Assembly: GCF_001613145.1 (NCBI RefSeq)
Contig: NZ_BDBU01000042.1
Coordinates: 62,001-126,000 of the forward strand
Reading direction: 5' to 3'
Source of the DNA: Nocardia jejuensis NBRC 103114
GTDB lineage: Bacteria; Actinomycetota; Actinomycetes; Mycobacteriales; Mycobacteriaceae
Length of the DNA stretch: 64,000 nucleotides
Positions 34,764 through 43,547 of the stretch are shown one piece after another. Positions within the stretch are counted from its first letter, which is position 1; every line of letters begins with the position of its first letter. The notes beneath the pieces were generated by a model. That model was not told the DNA's origin, made no database searches, and saw nothing but the letters and a program-made list of their open reading frames with translations. Position numbers and translations under genes: made by a program.

Positions 34764-34809
34764 CATGCAGTCGAGTTACTGTTTCGAGGTAGTTAACTAT
34801 GACTGCATG
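34764..34809. promoter_or_regulatory. Inverted repeat upstream of the ABC operon
   Basis: CATGCAGTC (34764-34772) and its exact complement GACTGCATG (34801-34809), 28 bases apart. The inner AT-rich bases include GTTAACTA. Candidate operator for the GntR regulator. Confidence 0.45.
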
Positions 34810-34816
34810 CCATCAC

Positions 34817-36223
34817 TCAGGCGAGCGCGCTGAGTCGGGCGATCAGGTCCGCTTCGTCTGTCCGGGTGCTGCGGCCGTCGCGGATCACGGCCTCACCGTC
34901 GACCCAGACCGTGTCCACCACCCGCGGGGAGGCGGTGGTCAGCAGGATGGCTCCGGGATCTCGGGCCGGGAGGCAGGCGAAATCACGGTCGAAGCGGATC
35001 AGGGACAGGTCCGCGCGGTCGCCCACCGCGACGCCGTCGCGGGCGCCCGGCTCACCCAGCGCGCGGGCCGCGCCACGGGTGGCCATGCGCATCATGTCGT
35101 GGAAGTCCAGCAGGTCGGCGCGCTGATGCGTGACTCGTTGCAGGTACGCGCCCATCCGCAGGGCGAGCAGCATGTCCTGGGTGTCGTTGCTGGCCGCGCC
35201 GTCCACGCCGAGACCGACAGCGATTCCGGCGGCGAGCATGTCGGGAATCGGGGCGACGCCACTGCCGAGCCGCATATTGCTCAGCGGGTTGTAGGACACC
35301 GCGACGCCGCGCTCGGCGAACAGGGCCCGGCCGTACTCGTCCAGTCGCACGCAGTGCACCGCGAGGGTGCGTTCACCGAGCAGCCCGCCGCGATCGAGGT
35401 AGTCCACCGCGGAGGTCGCTGCATGCAATCGGCACATGTCTTCGTCGGTGCCGGTCTCGAGCAGGTGGATGGAGATGGTTTTGCCGGTGCGCGTGGCGTA
35501 TTCGCGCACGGCCGCCATGCCTTCGGGGGTGAGGCAGCGCGGATTCGGCACCGCCAGTGCGGTCGTGATGCGCGGAGAACCGTTGCGCGCCGGAGCATTC
35601 GCCGGATTCGCGCGGGCAGCCTCGTTCGCGGGCCCATGCCCGAGGCGTTCGTCGAGTTCGTCGATGTGCGCGAATGTCTCCGGAAGTGCTTGCAGCAAGC
35701 GCGGATCCATACCCCAGCGACGCGAAGCGTCCGCACGATCCGCGACGCCGCGCCCGAAGACGACCCGGATGCCGAGCTCGTGCAGTGCCCGCAGCGCCGC
35801 CTGGTGCACGGCGTCGGAGGGATTGGGCCACATGTGCTCGACCACCGTGGTCACGCCGCTGCGCAGCAACTCCAAGCCGCCCGCGAGCGCGGCGAGATAG
35901 GTCTGCTCGGGCGTCGCGGCCACCGTGAATTCCCCCACGCAGTGCAACCATTCGAGCAGCGGCAGCCCCTCCCCCGCTCCGCGCAGGATCGACTGCTGCA
36001 GATGCGTGTGGGTATTGACGAAACCGGGAATCAGATGACCGCCACTCCCGTCGACATACGGCCAGACCCCCGCGGTCCCGGAGCCTCCGGCGGCGCGGAT
36101 CGCGGTGATCCGCCCCTGCTCGACCACGACATCCCGGCCCGTGACCCATTGCGGCCCGGAATCGGTTGCGGCATAGACGGTGACGTCACCGATGACGGTG
36201 GAAAACGATTCAGCGCGCAGCAC
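34817..36223 (-). CDS. Amidohydrolase, 8-oxoguanine deaminase/TrzA type
   Basis: 468 aa metal-dependent deaminase. Metal ligands: His72 and His74 (NTHTHLQQ), His253 with Glu256 (ISIHLLET), His290 (LAVHCVR), Asp341 (GLGVDGAASND). The VDGxASND motif is typical of 8-oxoguanine and isoxanthopterin deaminases and of atrazine hydrolases. GTG 36223 follows GGAGG with 9-base spacing; the open frame continues upstream to 37012 but antisense to nothing useful and across the next gene. Context suggests it deaminates the compound brought in by the ABC system or a product of the oxygenase. Confidence 0.87.
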   Translation of the reverse strand: MLRAESFSTVIGDVTVYAATDSGPQWVTGRDVVVEQGRITAIRAAGGSGTAGVWPYVDGSGGHLIPGFVNTHTHLQQSILRGAGEGLPLLEWLHCVGEFTVAATPEQTYLAALAGGLELLRSGVTTVVEHMWPNPSDAVHQAALRALHELGIRVVFGRGVADRADASRRWGMDPRLLQALPETFAHIDELDERLGHGPANEAARANPANAPARNGSPRITTALAVPNPRCLTPEGMAAVREYATRTGKTISIHLLETGTDEDMCRLHAATSAVDYLDRGGLLGERTLAVHCVRLDEYGRALFAERGVAVSYNPLSNMRLGSGVAPIPDMLAAGIAVGLGVDGAASNDTQDMLLALRMGAYLQRVTHQRADLLDFHDMMRMATRGAARALGEPGARDGVAVGDRADLSLIRFDRDFACLPARDPGAILLTTASPRVVDTVWVDGEAVIRDGRSTRTDEADLIARLSALA

Positions 36224-36414
36224 AGCGGCATTCCTCCACGGAAATGCGGCTGGTTCGCCCACCGGAGCCGGTGGTGCCCGACGCCCGTTGCAGCCGGTGA
36301 ACGCCGTGCCGCCGAGCCTAACCACCTCGTGTTTCGCCGCCGTAAATCCACACCACCCGCGTCGGAGGGGCCCACCGCACCCGCGCCGGAACCGCCGAGA
36401 TCGGCGCGGCCGGG

Positions 36415-37530
36415 TCAGGGGCGCAGGTCGGCTCCGATGCCGAGGATCTCCACCCTCGGGGTGCGGGCGGGTTCCAGGAAGGTGAGCAGGGCGTGCGCTT
36501 CGGCCTCCACCGCGTCGCGTTCGGCGGGTGTCCACTCGCGGTTGGGGGCGATGCGCAGGCGGGCGGACTCGCCCTTGGCGAAGACCTTGTAGACGCCCGC
36601 GGCGAAGCCGTCGACCAGGACGATGGAGACCTGGGTGGCGAAGTTGCGCAGCAGCGGGGCCGAGCCGTCGGCGATGACGCGGGTCCGATCCTGGTGCGAG
36701 AGAACGACATTGTCGTACCAGCCGAGCAGACGGACCGGGGCGGGCAGATCCGGATCGGCGAGTTCGGCGTCGGCGGCGTCGTACAGCGTGCGGCCGCGCT
36801 CGTCGGTATAGGTGCGGACGCGATCGCCGAGGGCGGTGACGGCCGGCTTCATACCGGTGAGCTTGGACCAGGTCTGCATGTCCATGGTGGTGGCGGGGCC
36901 GAAGGCGCGCAGGTACCGCAGCAGCAGTTCCGCCAGCGGGTAGCCGGGATCCAGGGGCGCGCCGAGCCAGGGTTGCACCCGGGACCAGACCGGACGACTG
37001 CTGTCGCCCCACCGCCCACGCGGCGGGGTCTGCAGGACCGGGAGCTGATACAGCCAGGCCTGCAGGACCGCACCGGGATCGCGGTCCGGGTACAGCTCCG
37101 CGGCCCGGGCGCGCATCTGCGCCGCGGACATCGGTTGCTCGCCGAGGACGGCCTCACCGTGGATGCGGACCTGCTCCGGATCCAGGCCGATCATCGCACC
37201 GAAGTTGAATCCCTTTCGGAACGGGATCTTTTCGAGCTCGGGCTGGATGTGCGGTGCGATGCGCAGGGCATCGGGCGGGGTGACCAGGTGAATGGTCCCG
37301 CGCATCAGCGTGATTCGGACCAGCGCGCGTTCCTCGAGCCCCGCAGAGATCGTCTCGGGATCGAAATCCGCTATGCGACTCCATGATGCGACGAACGGCG
37401 GCAGCATGTCCTGCGCCTGCAGGCCGATCAGGTGGTCGCACAGCTGCGGCACCGTGAGGGTCGATCGCTCCAGCAGATGCTGGCGAGCGAGCAGGGTCCG
37501 GTTCAGAATCCGGTTGGACAGCTTCACCAT
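36415..37530 (-). CDS. Winged-helix DNA-binding protein, AlkZ/YcaQ-like
   Basis: 371 aa, HTH_42 family, which includes the crosslink glycosylase AlkZ. Motifs: GLQAQD (the QxQ element of AlkZ) near 36-41, LVRITLMRGTIHLV, and AFGPATTMDMQTWSKLTG. May act in repair of DNA lesions, possibly self-resistance to a genotoxin; function inferred from family. Not obviously linked to neighbours. Confidence 0.85.
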   Translation of the reverse strand: MVKLSNRILNRTLLARQHLLERSTLTVPQLCDHLIGLQAQDMLPPFVASWSRIADFDPETISAGLEERALVRITLMRGTIHLVTPPDALRIAPHIQPELEKIPFRKGFNFGAMIGLDPEQVRIHGEAVLGEQPMSAAQMRARAAELYPDRDPGAVLQAWLYQLPVLQTPPRGRWGDSSRPVWSRVQPWLGAPLDPGYPLAELLLRYLRAFGPATTMDMQTWSKLTGMKPAVTALGDRVRTYTDERGRTLYDAADAELADPDLPAPVRLLGWYDNVVLSHQDRTRVIADGSAPLLRNFATQVSIVLVDGFAAGVYKVFAKGESARLRIAPNREWTPAERDAVEAEAHALLTFLEPARTPRVEILGIGADLRP

Positions 37531-37627
37531 TCACCCCCGCTACTCGTTTCGCCCGCGACGGCGAGTCACCGGCTCGCTCACCGCCGGCCGGACCCGTTCG
37601 GCCGGCGGTCCGGTTCCGGACATCGAC

Positions 37628-38602
37628 TCAGCGCAGCGTGACGACGACTTTGCCGGTGGCGGTGCGCTTGTCGAGCGCGGACACGGCCTCGGCGGTGTGC
37701 GCGAGCGCGTAGATGATCGGGTCCGGCGGGTTGATCTTGCCGTTGGCCAGCAGCGGCTCCACCTCGGCCCACTGTTCCTGCAGATAGCCGGGGTGGGACA
37801 TCACCCATTCGCCCCAGGCCGCGCCGATCACCTCGACGTTCTTGAGCAGTAGGCGGTTCACCTTGACGGTGGGGATGTCACCGGCGGTGAAGCCGACGAC
37901 CAGTACGCGACCGCCCGAGGCGAGCGAGCGGATGCTGTCGGTGAAGCGATCACCGCCGACCGGATCCAGCACGATGTCGACGCCGCGGCCGCCGGTGAGT
38001 TCCTTCACCGCGGCCAGCCAGCCGTCGGTCAGCACCACATCGGTCGCGCCGTTGGCGCGGGCCACCTCGGCCTTCTCCTCGGTGCTCACCACGGCGATGA
38101 CGCGGCCCGCGCCCAGAGCCTGGGCGATGCGCAGCGTGGAGGTGCCGATACCGCCGGCGGCGCCGTGCACCAGCACGGTCTCGCCCTCGGCCAGGCGGCC
38201 GCGATTGCGCAGGCAGAAATGCACGGTCAGATCGTTGAACAGCACGCCCGCGCCGGCTTCGAGCGAGACGTTGTCCGGCAGCCTGAACACCATGCCGACG
38301 GGCGCGACCGCGACCTCGGCGGCGGCGTTGCCGAGCAGGGTCAGCGCGACCACGCGATCGCCGGGCCGCACGTGCGCGTCCTCGGGGGCCTCGCGCACGA
38401 TGCCGGCCACCTCGCAGCCCACGACATAGGGCAGCGGCGGCTTCATCTGGTAGAGACCGCGGGTCATGAGCACGTCGGGGAAGGCGATACCGGCCGCGTG
38501 GACGTCGATCAGGACGCCGCCGGGGTAGATCGCGGGCTCCGGAACATCGAGGACCTCGATGGCTTCCGGGCCTTCCAGCTTGCTCAGCACGGCTGCGCGC
38601 AT
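37628..38602 (-). CDS. NADPH:quinone oxidoreductase (zinc-free MDR)
   Basis: 324 aa medium-chain dehydrogenase/reductase. GroES-like N-terminus (PYVVGCEVAGIV), NADPH motif HGAAGGIGTSTLRIAQALGAG near 148-168, catalytic-domain GVDIVLDPVGGDRF. It lacks the structural zinc Cys cluster, as in quinone or enoyl reductases. Single gene. Confidence 0.9.
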   Translation of the reverse strand: MRAAVLSKLEGPEAIEVLDVPEPAIYPGGVLIDVHAAGIAFPDVLMTRGLYQMKPPLPYVVGCEVAGIVREAPEDAHVRPGDRVVALTLLGNAAAEVAVAPVGMVFRLPDNVSLEAGAGVLFNDLTVHFCLRNRGRLAEGETVLVHGAAGGIGTSTLRIAQALGAGRVIAVVSTEEKAEVARANGATDVVLTDGWLAAVKELTGGRGVDIVLDPVGGDRFTDSIRSLASGGRVLVVGFTAGDIPTVKVNRLLLKNVEVIGAAWGEWVMSHPGYLQEQWAEVEPLLANGKINPPDPIIYALAHTAEAVSALDKRTATGKVVVTLR

Positions 38603-38711
38603 ACTCGATCAACTCCGATCAATCCCAGTGCTGCTGTGAGAATCAGCGACATTTCCGAACTTAGTCCATGCCCGATCGAATTGTCCCGGTCGACCGCTTT
38701 TCCATGGTTTT

Positions 38712-38745
38712 CGAAGGATGTGCCGGATCGAAGGATGTGCCGGAT
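38712..38745. repeat. 17-bp tandem duplication at the kinase 3' end
   Basis: cgaaggatgtgccggat occurs twice, 38712-38728 and 38729-38745; the second copy reaches the kinase stop codon. Confidence 0.85.
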
Positions 38746-40508
38746 CACCGGTAGGCGTACTCGATCATCGATTCGTTCGCCTTGACATCGCCACCGTTCA
38801 CGATGGTCAACGAGGTGGCGGTGATCAGGTAGCGGGTCCCGTCCTTCGGATTGGTCGCGGTGTACGAGCCGGAACCGCTGGGCACCGGATCGTCGAGTTC
38901 GATGCCCGCGCCGTCGCTGATCCGCACGCCCTTGTAGTAGTAGCGACCCACCCCGGTGCGGCAGATCACCACCTGGGAGGCGGAGGTGCGGCCGATCGCC
39001 ACGGCGGGGTTGTCGGCATTGCAGCGGGCGCCGCTCTCGCCCACGAAACCCTGTGTGTCCGTACCGGATACGCTGCCGTTGAGCGGGGGCAACGTGGTGG
39101 TCACGGGCGCTGTGGTCACGGGCGCTGTGGTCACGGGCGCGGTGGTCGCGGGCGTGGATCCCCGCACCGGGCCGGTCGTGCTCGCGGGCTGGGTGATCGG
39201 CGCGGTGGTTCCGCCGCCCCGGGTGTCGCCGTTCCCGTTGTCCGCCAACAGGATCCAGCCGAGCAGGCCGCCGAGCACCACGACCGATCCGACCAGCGCG
39301 CCGAGCAGGATCGGCAGCGAACCGCGCCGCGGGGGCGGCAGTGGGAGCGGCGCGGACGGATGCTCTCGCTGTGGCTGCGGTGCGGTGTAGTACATCGGCT
39401 GCGGCGCGGACGGGTGCGAGGGCTGCGGTCCCGAATAGTGCTGTGGCCCCGAATAGTGCTGAGGCCCCGAGTACTGCTGTGGCCCCGAATACTGCTGGGG
39501 ATCGGAGTACTGCTGCGGTCCCGACATCTGTTGCGGCCCCGAATAACCGCGCTGATCGGCCTGCCCCGAGGTGTGCTCGCGGGTCGGCGGATAGGCGATG
39601 GGCGAAACCGGCTGGGAGAGCTTTCGATTCACCATGGTCGGAGCCGGCGCGGAGGCGCGGGTCGTGTCGCCCTGGGCGGCACGGGCGAGGGCGGCCCGCG
39701 CGCCCCGGGCCAGCTGACCGGCGGAGGCGTAGCGGCGGGCCGGATCCTTCGCCATGCCGATGGCGATCACCTCGTCGAAGGTGGCGGGCACGCCGGTCCG
39801 GGCACTGGGTCGCGGAGGCGGGGTCATCATGTGGGCCCGGATGGTTCCGAGATTGCTGTCGGTCTTGAACGGCACCTCACCGGTGAGGCATTCGTACAGG
39901 ACACAGGCCAGCGCGTAGATATCGGCGGACGGCGAGACCGCGGCGTCCTGCTCGAACCGCTCCGGCGCCATATAGGCGAACGACCCGATGGCACTGCCCA
40001 TGCTGGTCAGCTGCGCGTCGGATTCGGTGTGCGCGATTCCGAAATCGACAAGGTACGCGAACAATTCGCCGGTGAGCAGGATATTGGCGGGCTTGATATC
40101 GCGATGCACCAGCCCGGACTCGTGCGCGGCGTCCAGCGCCGCCGCCATCTGGTCCACCACCGCGATGGCCTGAGCGGGCGGCATCGGTCCTTCGTCCCGC
40201 AGGTAATTCTTCAGGTCCTGGCCGCGCACCAGGCGCATGTCGATGAACAGGACACCCTCGACCTCACCCCAATCGTGCACCGGGATGACATGGGGTTCCT
40301 GCAATCGAGCGGCCGTGCGGGATTCGCGGCGGAAACGCTCCACGTAGGTCGGCGATTTCGCCAATTCCACGTCGAGCAGCTTCACCGCGACCACGCGGTC
40401 CCGGACGGTGTCGTAGGCCTCGTACACCTCACCCATACCGCCGACCCCGAGCAACTGCCGCAGTTCGTATTGCCCGAACCGCGACCCAGCCCTGTCACCT
40501 GCCCCCAC
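38745..40508 (-). CDS. Transmembrane serine/threonine protein kinase
   Basis: 587 aa, Hanks type. Gly-loop GVGGMGEVY, Lys43, catalytic HRD 135-137, DFG 155-157, APE in YMAPERFEQ. A Gln/Pro/Tyr-rich linker follows (about 300-385) with some seven units of (Y/M)-S-(G/D)-P-Q-(Q/H), then one membrane helix (SLPILLGALVGSVVVLGGLL), a Thr/Pro-rich stalk with repeated APVTT, and a 120-aa extracellular domain with paired Cys. The sensor domain is not PASTA. Likely a cell-envelope signalling kinase. Confidence 0.93.
   Translation of the reverse strand: MGAGDRAGSRFGQYELRQLLGVGGMGEVYEAYDTVRDRVVAVKLLDVELAKSPTYVERFRRESRTAARLQEPHVIPVHDWGEVEGVLFIDMRLVRGQDLKNYLRDEGPMPPAQAIAVVDQMAAALDAAHESGLVHRDIKPANILLTGELFAYLVDFGIAHTESDAQLTSMGSAIGSFAYMAPERFEQDAAVSPSADIYALACVLYECLTGEVPFKTDSNLGTIRAHMMTPPPRPSARTGVPATFDEVIAIGMAKDPARRYASAGQLARGARAALARAAQGDTTRASAPAPTMVNRKLSQPVSPIAYPPTREHTSGQADQRGYSGPQQMSGPQQYSDPQQYSGPQQYSGPQHYSGPQHYSGPQPSHPSAPQPMYYTAPQPQREHPSAPLPLPPPRRGSLPILLGALVGSVVVLGGLLGWILLADNGNGDTRGGGTTAPITQPASTTGPVRGSTPATTAPVTTAPVTTAPVTTTLPPLNGSVSGTDTQGFVGESGARCNADNPAVAIGRTSASQVVICRTGVGRYYYKGVRISDGAGIELDDPVPSGSGSYTATNPKDGTRYLITATSLTIVNGGDVKANESMIEYAYR
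39097..39148 (-). repeat. 15-bp coding repeats in the kinase stalk
   Basis: gtggtcacgggcgct repeats about three times, encoding APVTT units between the membrane helix and the outer domain. Confidence 0.75.
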
Positions 40509-40837
40509 GCGCGCCGCCTCCCCTGCCGTGGATCTACACGCAAAAGGCTACGGCCCCACCCCCGCACTGTCATGCCCCTCGCCCCTTTCACACCCGGGGA
40601 AATCGAATCGGCGGCACCGGCTGGGCGGTGTCATAGGTCGCTGGGCGGTGTCATAGGTCGCTGGGCGGTGTCATAGTCACGACGCCGGTGTCATAGTCGA
40701 AGGAAGTCGGGTGCCCCGAAAGATGAGGGGGCCACTCGACGCGAGGGTGTGAGGCACGACCCGTAAAGTCATGTCACAGCAAGCACCACAGTAAGCACGC
40801 AAGAAGCGCGGCGAACAATGCAGCGCGAGGAGCACCA
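40509..40837. other. 329-bp divergent intergenic region
   Basis: No gene seen. Promoters of the kinase (minus) and the thioesterase (plus) should lie here. The main content is the block of four 20-bp repeats at 40621-40700. Confidence 0.6.
40621..40700. repeat. Four 20-bp direct repeats (iteron-like)
   Basis: Units start at 40621, 40641, 40661 and 40681. Units 1 and 2 are identical; all four keep GGTGTCATAG at the same place (unit positions 7-16), while other bases vary. A 20-bp period puts the cores on nearly the same DNA face. Lies 138 bp upstream of the thioesterase and 112 bp upstream of the kinase. Confidence 0.85.
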
Positions 40838-41611
40838 GTGTCACTCGATCAGCCACTCGCCCCGCTTCCCGAGGAGGGCATGGGTTTCGCTTCGGCGTGG
40901 CCCGTCCGGGCTGGCGATGTCGATCCCTATCAGCGGGTGCGCTTCGATGCCGTCGCCCGCTATCTGCAGGACATCGCCTGGGAGGAAATGCAATCCGGGG
41001 CGTTCCAGCACAGTGACCCGGCCTGGATCGTACGCCGCACGGTGGTGGATGTGATCCGGCCGATCCACTGGCCCGACCGGGTGGAATTGCGGCGCTGGTG
41101 TTCGGCGGTGTCCACCCGCTGGACGAATATGCGGGTGCGGATCACCAGCGAGAACGGCGGTCTCATCGAGACCGAGGGATTCTGGATCAATATCAACGAA
41201 TTCACCAATATGCCGACCCGGATCAGCGACGACATGCTGGCGCACCTGTCCAGCACCACCGACGAGCACCGTTTGCGCTGGCGGCCCTGGCTCACCGATC
41301 AGACCCCGCCGGAGTCCGACACCGACAATCCGTTCCCGGTGCGCGCCACCGATATCGACCAGTACAACCACGTCAACAATGCCGCGTACTGGCAGGCCGT
41401 GGAGCAGTACCTGGTCGATTATCCGAAGCTGGTGGCCGGGCCGCATCGCGCGGTCATCGAGTACATCGCGCCGGTGCTGGCGCGGCAGCACGTGAGCGTG
41501 CGCAGCCGCTACGAACCGGGTGATCGCACCGGCCATCCGCTGCTGCGGCTCTGGTTCGCGGTCGGCGGCCTGACCACCACCGCGGTGCGCATCGGCCCGC
41601 TGCCGAGCTGA
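40838..41611 (+). CDS. Acyl-ACP thioesterase family protein
   Basis: 257 aa, two hotdog domains. FAT-type motifs: YQRVRFDAVARYLQDIAWEEM, then the second hotdog RATDIDQYNHVNNAAYWQAVEQ, where Asn-His are the likely catalytic residues. Releases fatty acids from acyl carriers. GTG 40838 follows GAGGAG with 5-base spacing. Ends at a strong terminator shared with fprB. Confidence 0.87.
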   Translation: MSLDQPLAPLPEEGMGFASAWPVRAGDVDPYQRVRFDAVARYLQDIAWEEMQSGAFQHSDPAWIVRRTVVDVIRPIHWPDRVELRRWCSAVSTRWTNMRVRITSENGGLIETEGFWININEFTNMPTRISDDMLAHLSSTTDEHRLRWRPWLTDQTPPESDTDNPFPVRATDIDQYNHVNNAAYWQAVEQYLVDYPKLVAGPHRAVIEYIAPVLARQHVSVRSRYEPGDRTGHPLLRLWFAVGGLTTTAVRIGPLPS

Positions 41612-41632
41612 TCGACGGCCCACCGCGACGCT

Positions 41633-41676
41633 GACGGGAACGGCCCCACCGACTCATCGGTGGGGCCGTTCCCGTC
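41633..41676. terminator. Bidirectional terminator, perfect 20-bp stem
   Basis: Two perfectly complementary 20-base arms (left GACGGGAACGGCCCCACCGA) around loop CTCA, between the convergent thioesterase and fprB genes. Confidence 0.88.
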
Positions 41677-41690
41677 ACAGCGGGGTGCGC

Positions 41691-43358
41691 CTAGCCCTTG
41701 GCCGCCTTGAGCAGATCCTCGAGGCTGGTGAACTTGACGCGCGGGCGGCCCGCGGCCTTGCCCGCCGTGCGCTCGGCCTGGTCGATGGCCTTCCAGCCGT
41801 CGCGCCCGACCATGTCCGGCTGACGCTCGGCCAGCAGGGCCTCGAGGGCCGCGCGACCGGCCGTCGGAGCGGCCAGCTTGCCCGCCACGAAATCCGCGAT
41901 CAAGCGATCGACGGTTTCCTGCGAGTCGACCCGGTTGGAGCCGATGACGCCGCGCGGGCCGCGCTTGATCCAGCCCGAGACGTACACGCCCTGAACGGGT
42001 TCGCCGTCGGCGAGCACCTGGCCGTGCTCGTTCGGGATGACGCCGCTCTCCTCGTCGAAGGGGACGTCGGCGACGGGCTCACCGCGGTAGCCGATGGAGC
42101 GCAGCACCAGCGACGCGCCCAGCGAGTCGGTGCGATCCGACGCGATGGCCACGGTCCGGCCGTTCTCCTGCACGAGCTCGTTGTGCACGAACTCGATGCC
42201 CTCGACCTTGCCCTCGCCGGTGACGGCGGTGGGAGAGACCAGGTAGCGGAACACGATTCGCTTGTTGCCCGGGGTCGGCGTCTTGGCCGCGTACTCCTGC
42301 GCCAGGGTGTACTTGAGCTTCAGCGACGGTTCGATCTCCGGGTCGTCCAGCAGGGCCTGGGACGCGTGGTCCAGTTCCAGATCCGCCGGGTCGACGATCA
42401 CGTCGATGCCCTTCAGATGCGCGAGCGCCAGGAACTCCGACGAGGTGTACGCCGCCTGCAGCGGACCGCGCCGGCCGAGCACGACGACCTCCTGGATGTT
42501 GCTGCGGCGCAGCGCGTCCAGGGCGTGGTCGGCGATATCGGTCTTGCCCAGCTCGTCCGGGTGCACGGTGAGCACGCGCGCCACGTCGAGCGCGACATTG
42601 CCGTTGCCGACGATGACGGCCCGCTCACCCGAGAGGTCGAACTCGCGGTTCGCGAAGTCCGGGTGACCGTTGTACCAGGCGACGAACTCGGTGGCCGAGT
42701 GGCTGCCGGGCAGGTCCTCGCCGGGCACGTTCAGGCGGCGGTCGGTGGCCGCGCCGACGGCGTACACCACCGCGTGGTGGTGATCGAGCAGTTCCTGATG
42801 CGAGAGGTGCTTGCCCACTTCGACATTCAGCCGGAACTGCAGGGCCTCGCGCCGGAACGCGGACTCGAACAGGCTCGACACCGCCTTGGTGCCCGGGTGG
42901 TCGGGGGCGACGCCCGCGCGCACCAGGCCGTACGGGGTGGGCAGCCGGTCGAAAAGCTCCACCTCCACATCGGCACGGCGTAGCAGTTCCTCGGCCGCGT
43001 AACAGGCGGCCGGGCCCGCGCCGATGACGGCGACGCGCAATGTGCCCAATTCCTTGGGCGCGCGGCTCGGCGCGACCAGCGGCTCGAAATTCGACTCCAG
43101 GGGATGCCGCTCGAAGTAGGCGGCATTGATGTCCTTGAACCGCGCCAGCGAAGCGAGCAGGTCGTCTTCGGAGGCGATGGCATCGACGGGGCAGGCATCC
43201 ACGCAGGCGCCGCAGTCGATACAGGTGTCGGGGTCGATGTAGAGCTGCTCGGTCGTTGCGAACTCGCGTTGCTCAGGAGTGGGACGAATGCAATCGACCG
43301 GACACTCAGGTACGCAGCTGGCGTCGTTGCAACAACGCTGCGTGATCACATAGGCCAT
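41691..43358 (-). CDS. fprB: Ferredoxin/ferredoxin-NADP reductase fusion FprB
   Basis: 555 aa. N-terminal 7Fe-type ferredoxin (residues 1-62: CCNDASCVPECPVDC and CIDCGACVDACPVDA) fused to an adrenodoxin-reductase-like flavoprotein (VAVIGAGPAACYAAEELL near 108; APDHPGTK; VIVGNGNVALDVARVL). It passes NADPH electrons to oxygenases such as P450s. Matches M. tuberculosis FprB (Rv0886). A KstR-type operator lies 62 bp upstream, which suggests control with steroid catabolism. Confidence 0.94.
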   Translation of the reverse strand: MAYVITQRCCNDASCVPECPVDCIRPTPEQREFATTEQLYIDPDTCIDCGACVDACPVDAIASEDDLLASLARFKDINAAYFERHPLESNFEPLVAPSRAPKELGTLRVAVIGAGPAACYAAEELLRRADVEVELFDRLPTPYGLVRAGVAPDHPGTKAVSSLFESAFRREALQFRLNVEVGKHLSHQELLDHHHAVVYAVGAATDRRLNVPGEDLPGSHSATEFVAWYNGHPDFANREFDLSGERAVIVGNGNVALDVARVLTVHPDELGKTDIADHALDALRRSNIQEVVVLGRRGPLQAAYTSSEFLALAHLKGIDVIVDPADLELDHASQALLDDPEIEPSLKLKYTLAQEYAAKTPTPGNKRIVFRYLVSPTAVTGEGKVEGIEFVHNELVQENGRTVAIASDRTDSLGASLVLRSIGYRGEPVADVPFDEESGVIPNEHGQVLADGEPVQGVYVSGWIKRGPRGVIGSNRVDSQETVDRLIADFVAGKLAAPTAGRAALEALLAERQPDMVGRDGWKAIDQAERTAGKAAGRPRVKFTSLEDLLKAAKG

Positions 43359-43419
43359 ATCTCGCAGATCCTCGAAACAGTCGCGTGGTGCTACTCAGCT
43401 CGGGTTCGAGCGGGGTCGG

Positions 43420-43433
43420 TAGAACACGTTCTA
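43420..43433. promoter_or_regulatory. KstR-type operator upstream of fprB
   Basis: TAGAACACGTTCTA, perfect palindromic arms around AC. On the minus strand a TATATT box (43438-43433) abuts it, so the predicted start point falls inside the operator. Confidence 0.75.
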
Positions 43434-43547
43434 ATATATGCGTCGTCCCCGGCACCGGTCGGTCCCAGGTATGACGCCCCCTTCAGTGTGCCTCGAGTGT
43501 GAGGCCCGTCTCCTGCCGGGACCGGAGAGACGCCTACCGTAGTACGT

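Noticed and set aside
34817..37012. 731-codon form of the amidohydrolase
   Set aside because: The extra N-terminal part overlaps the AlkZ-like gene, is low-complexity, and a GTG with GGAGG at 36223 fits the family start.
40621..40700. Plasmid-type replication origin iterons
   Set aside because: No Rep gene or AT-rich unwinding region nearby; a regulatory array is more plausible.
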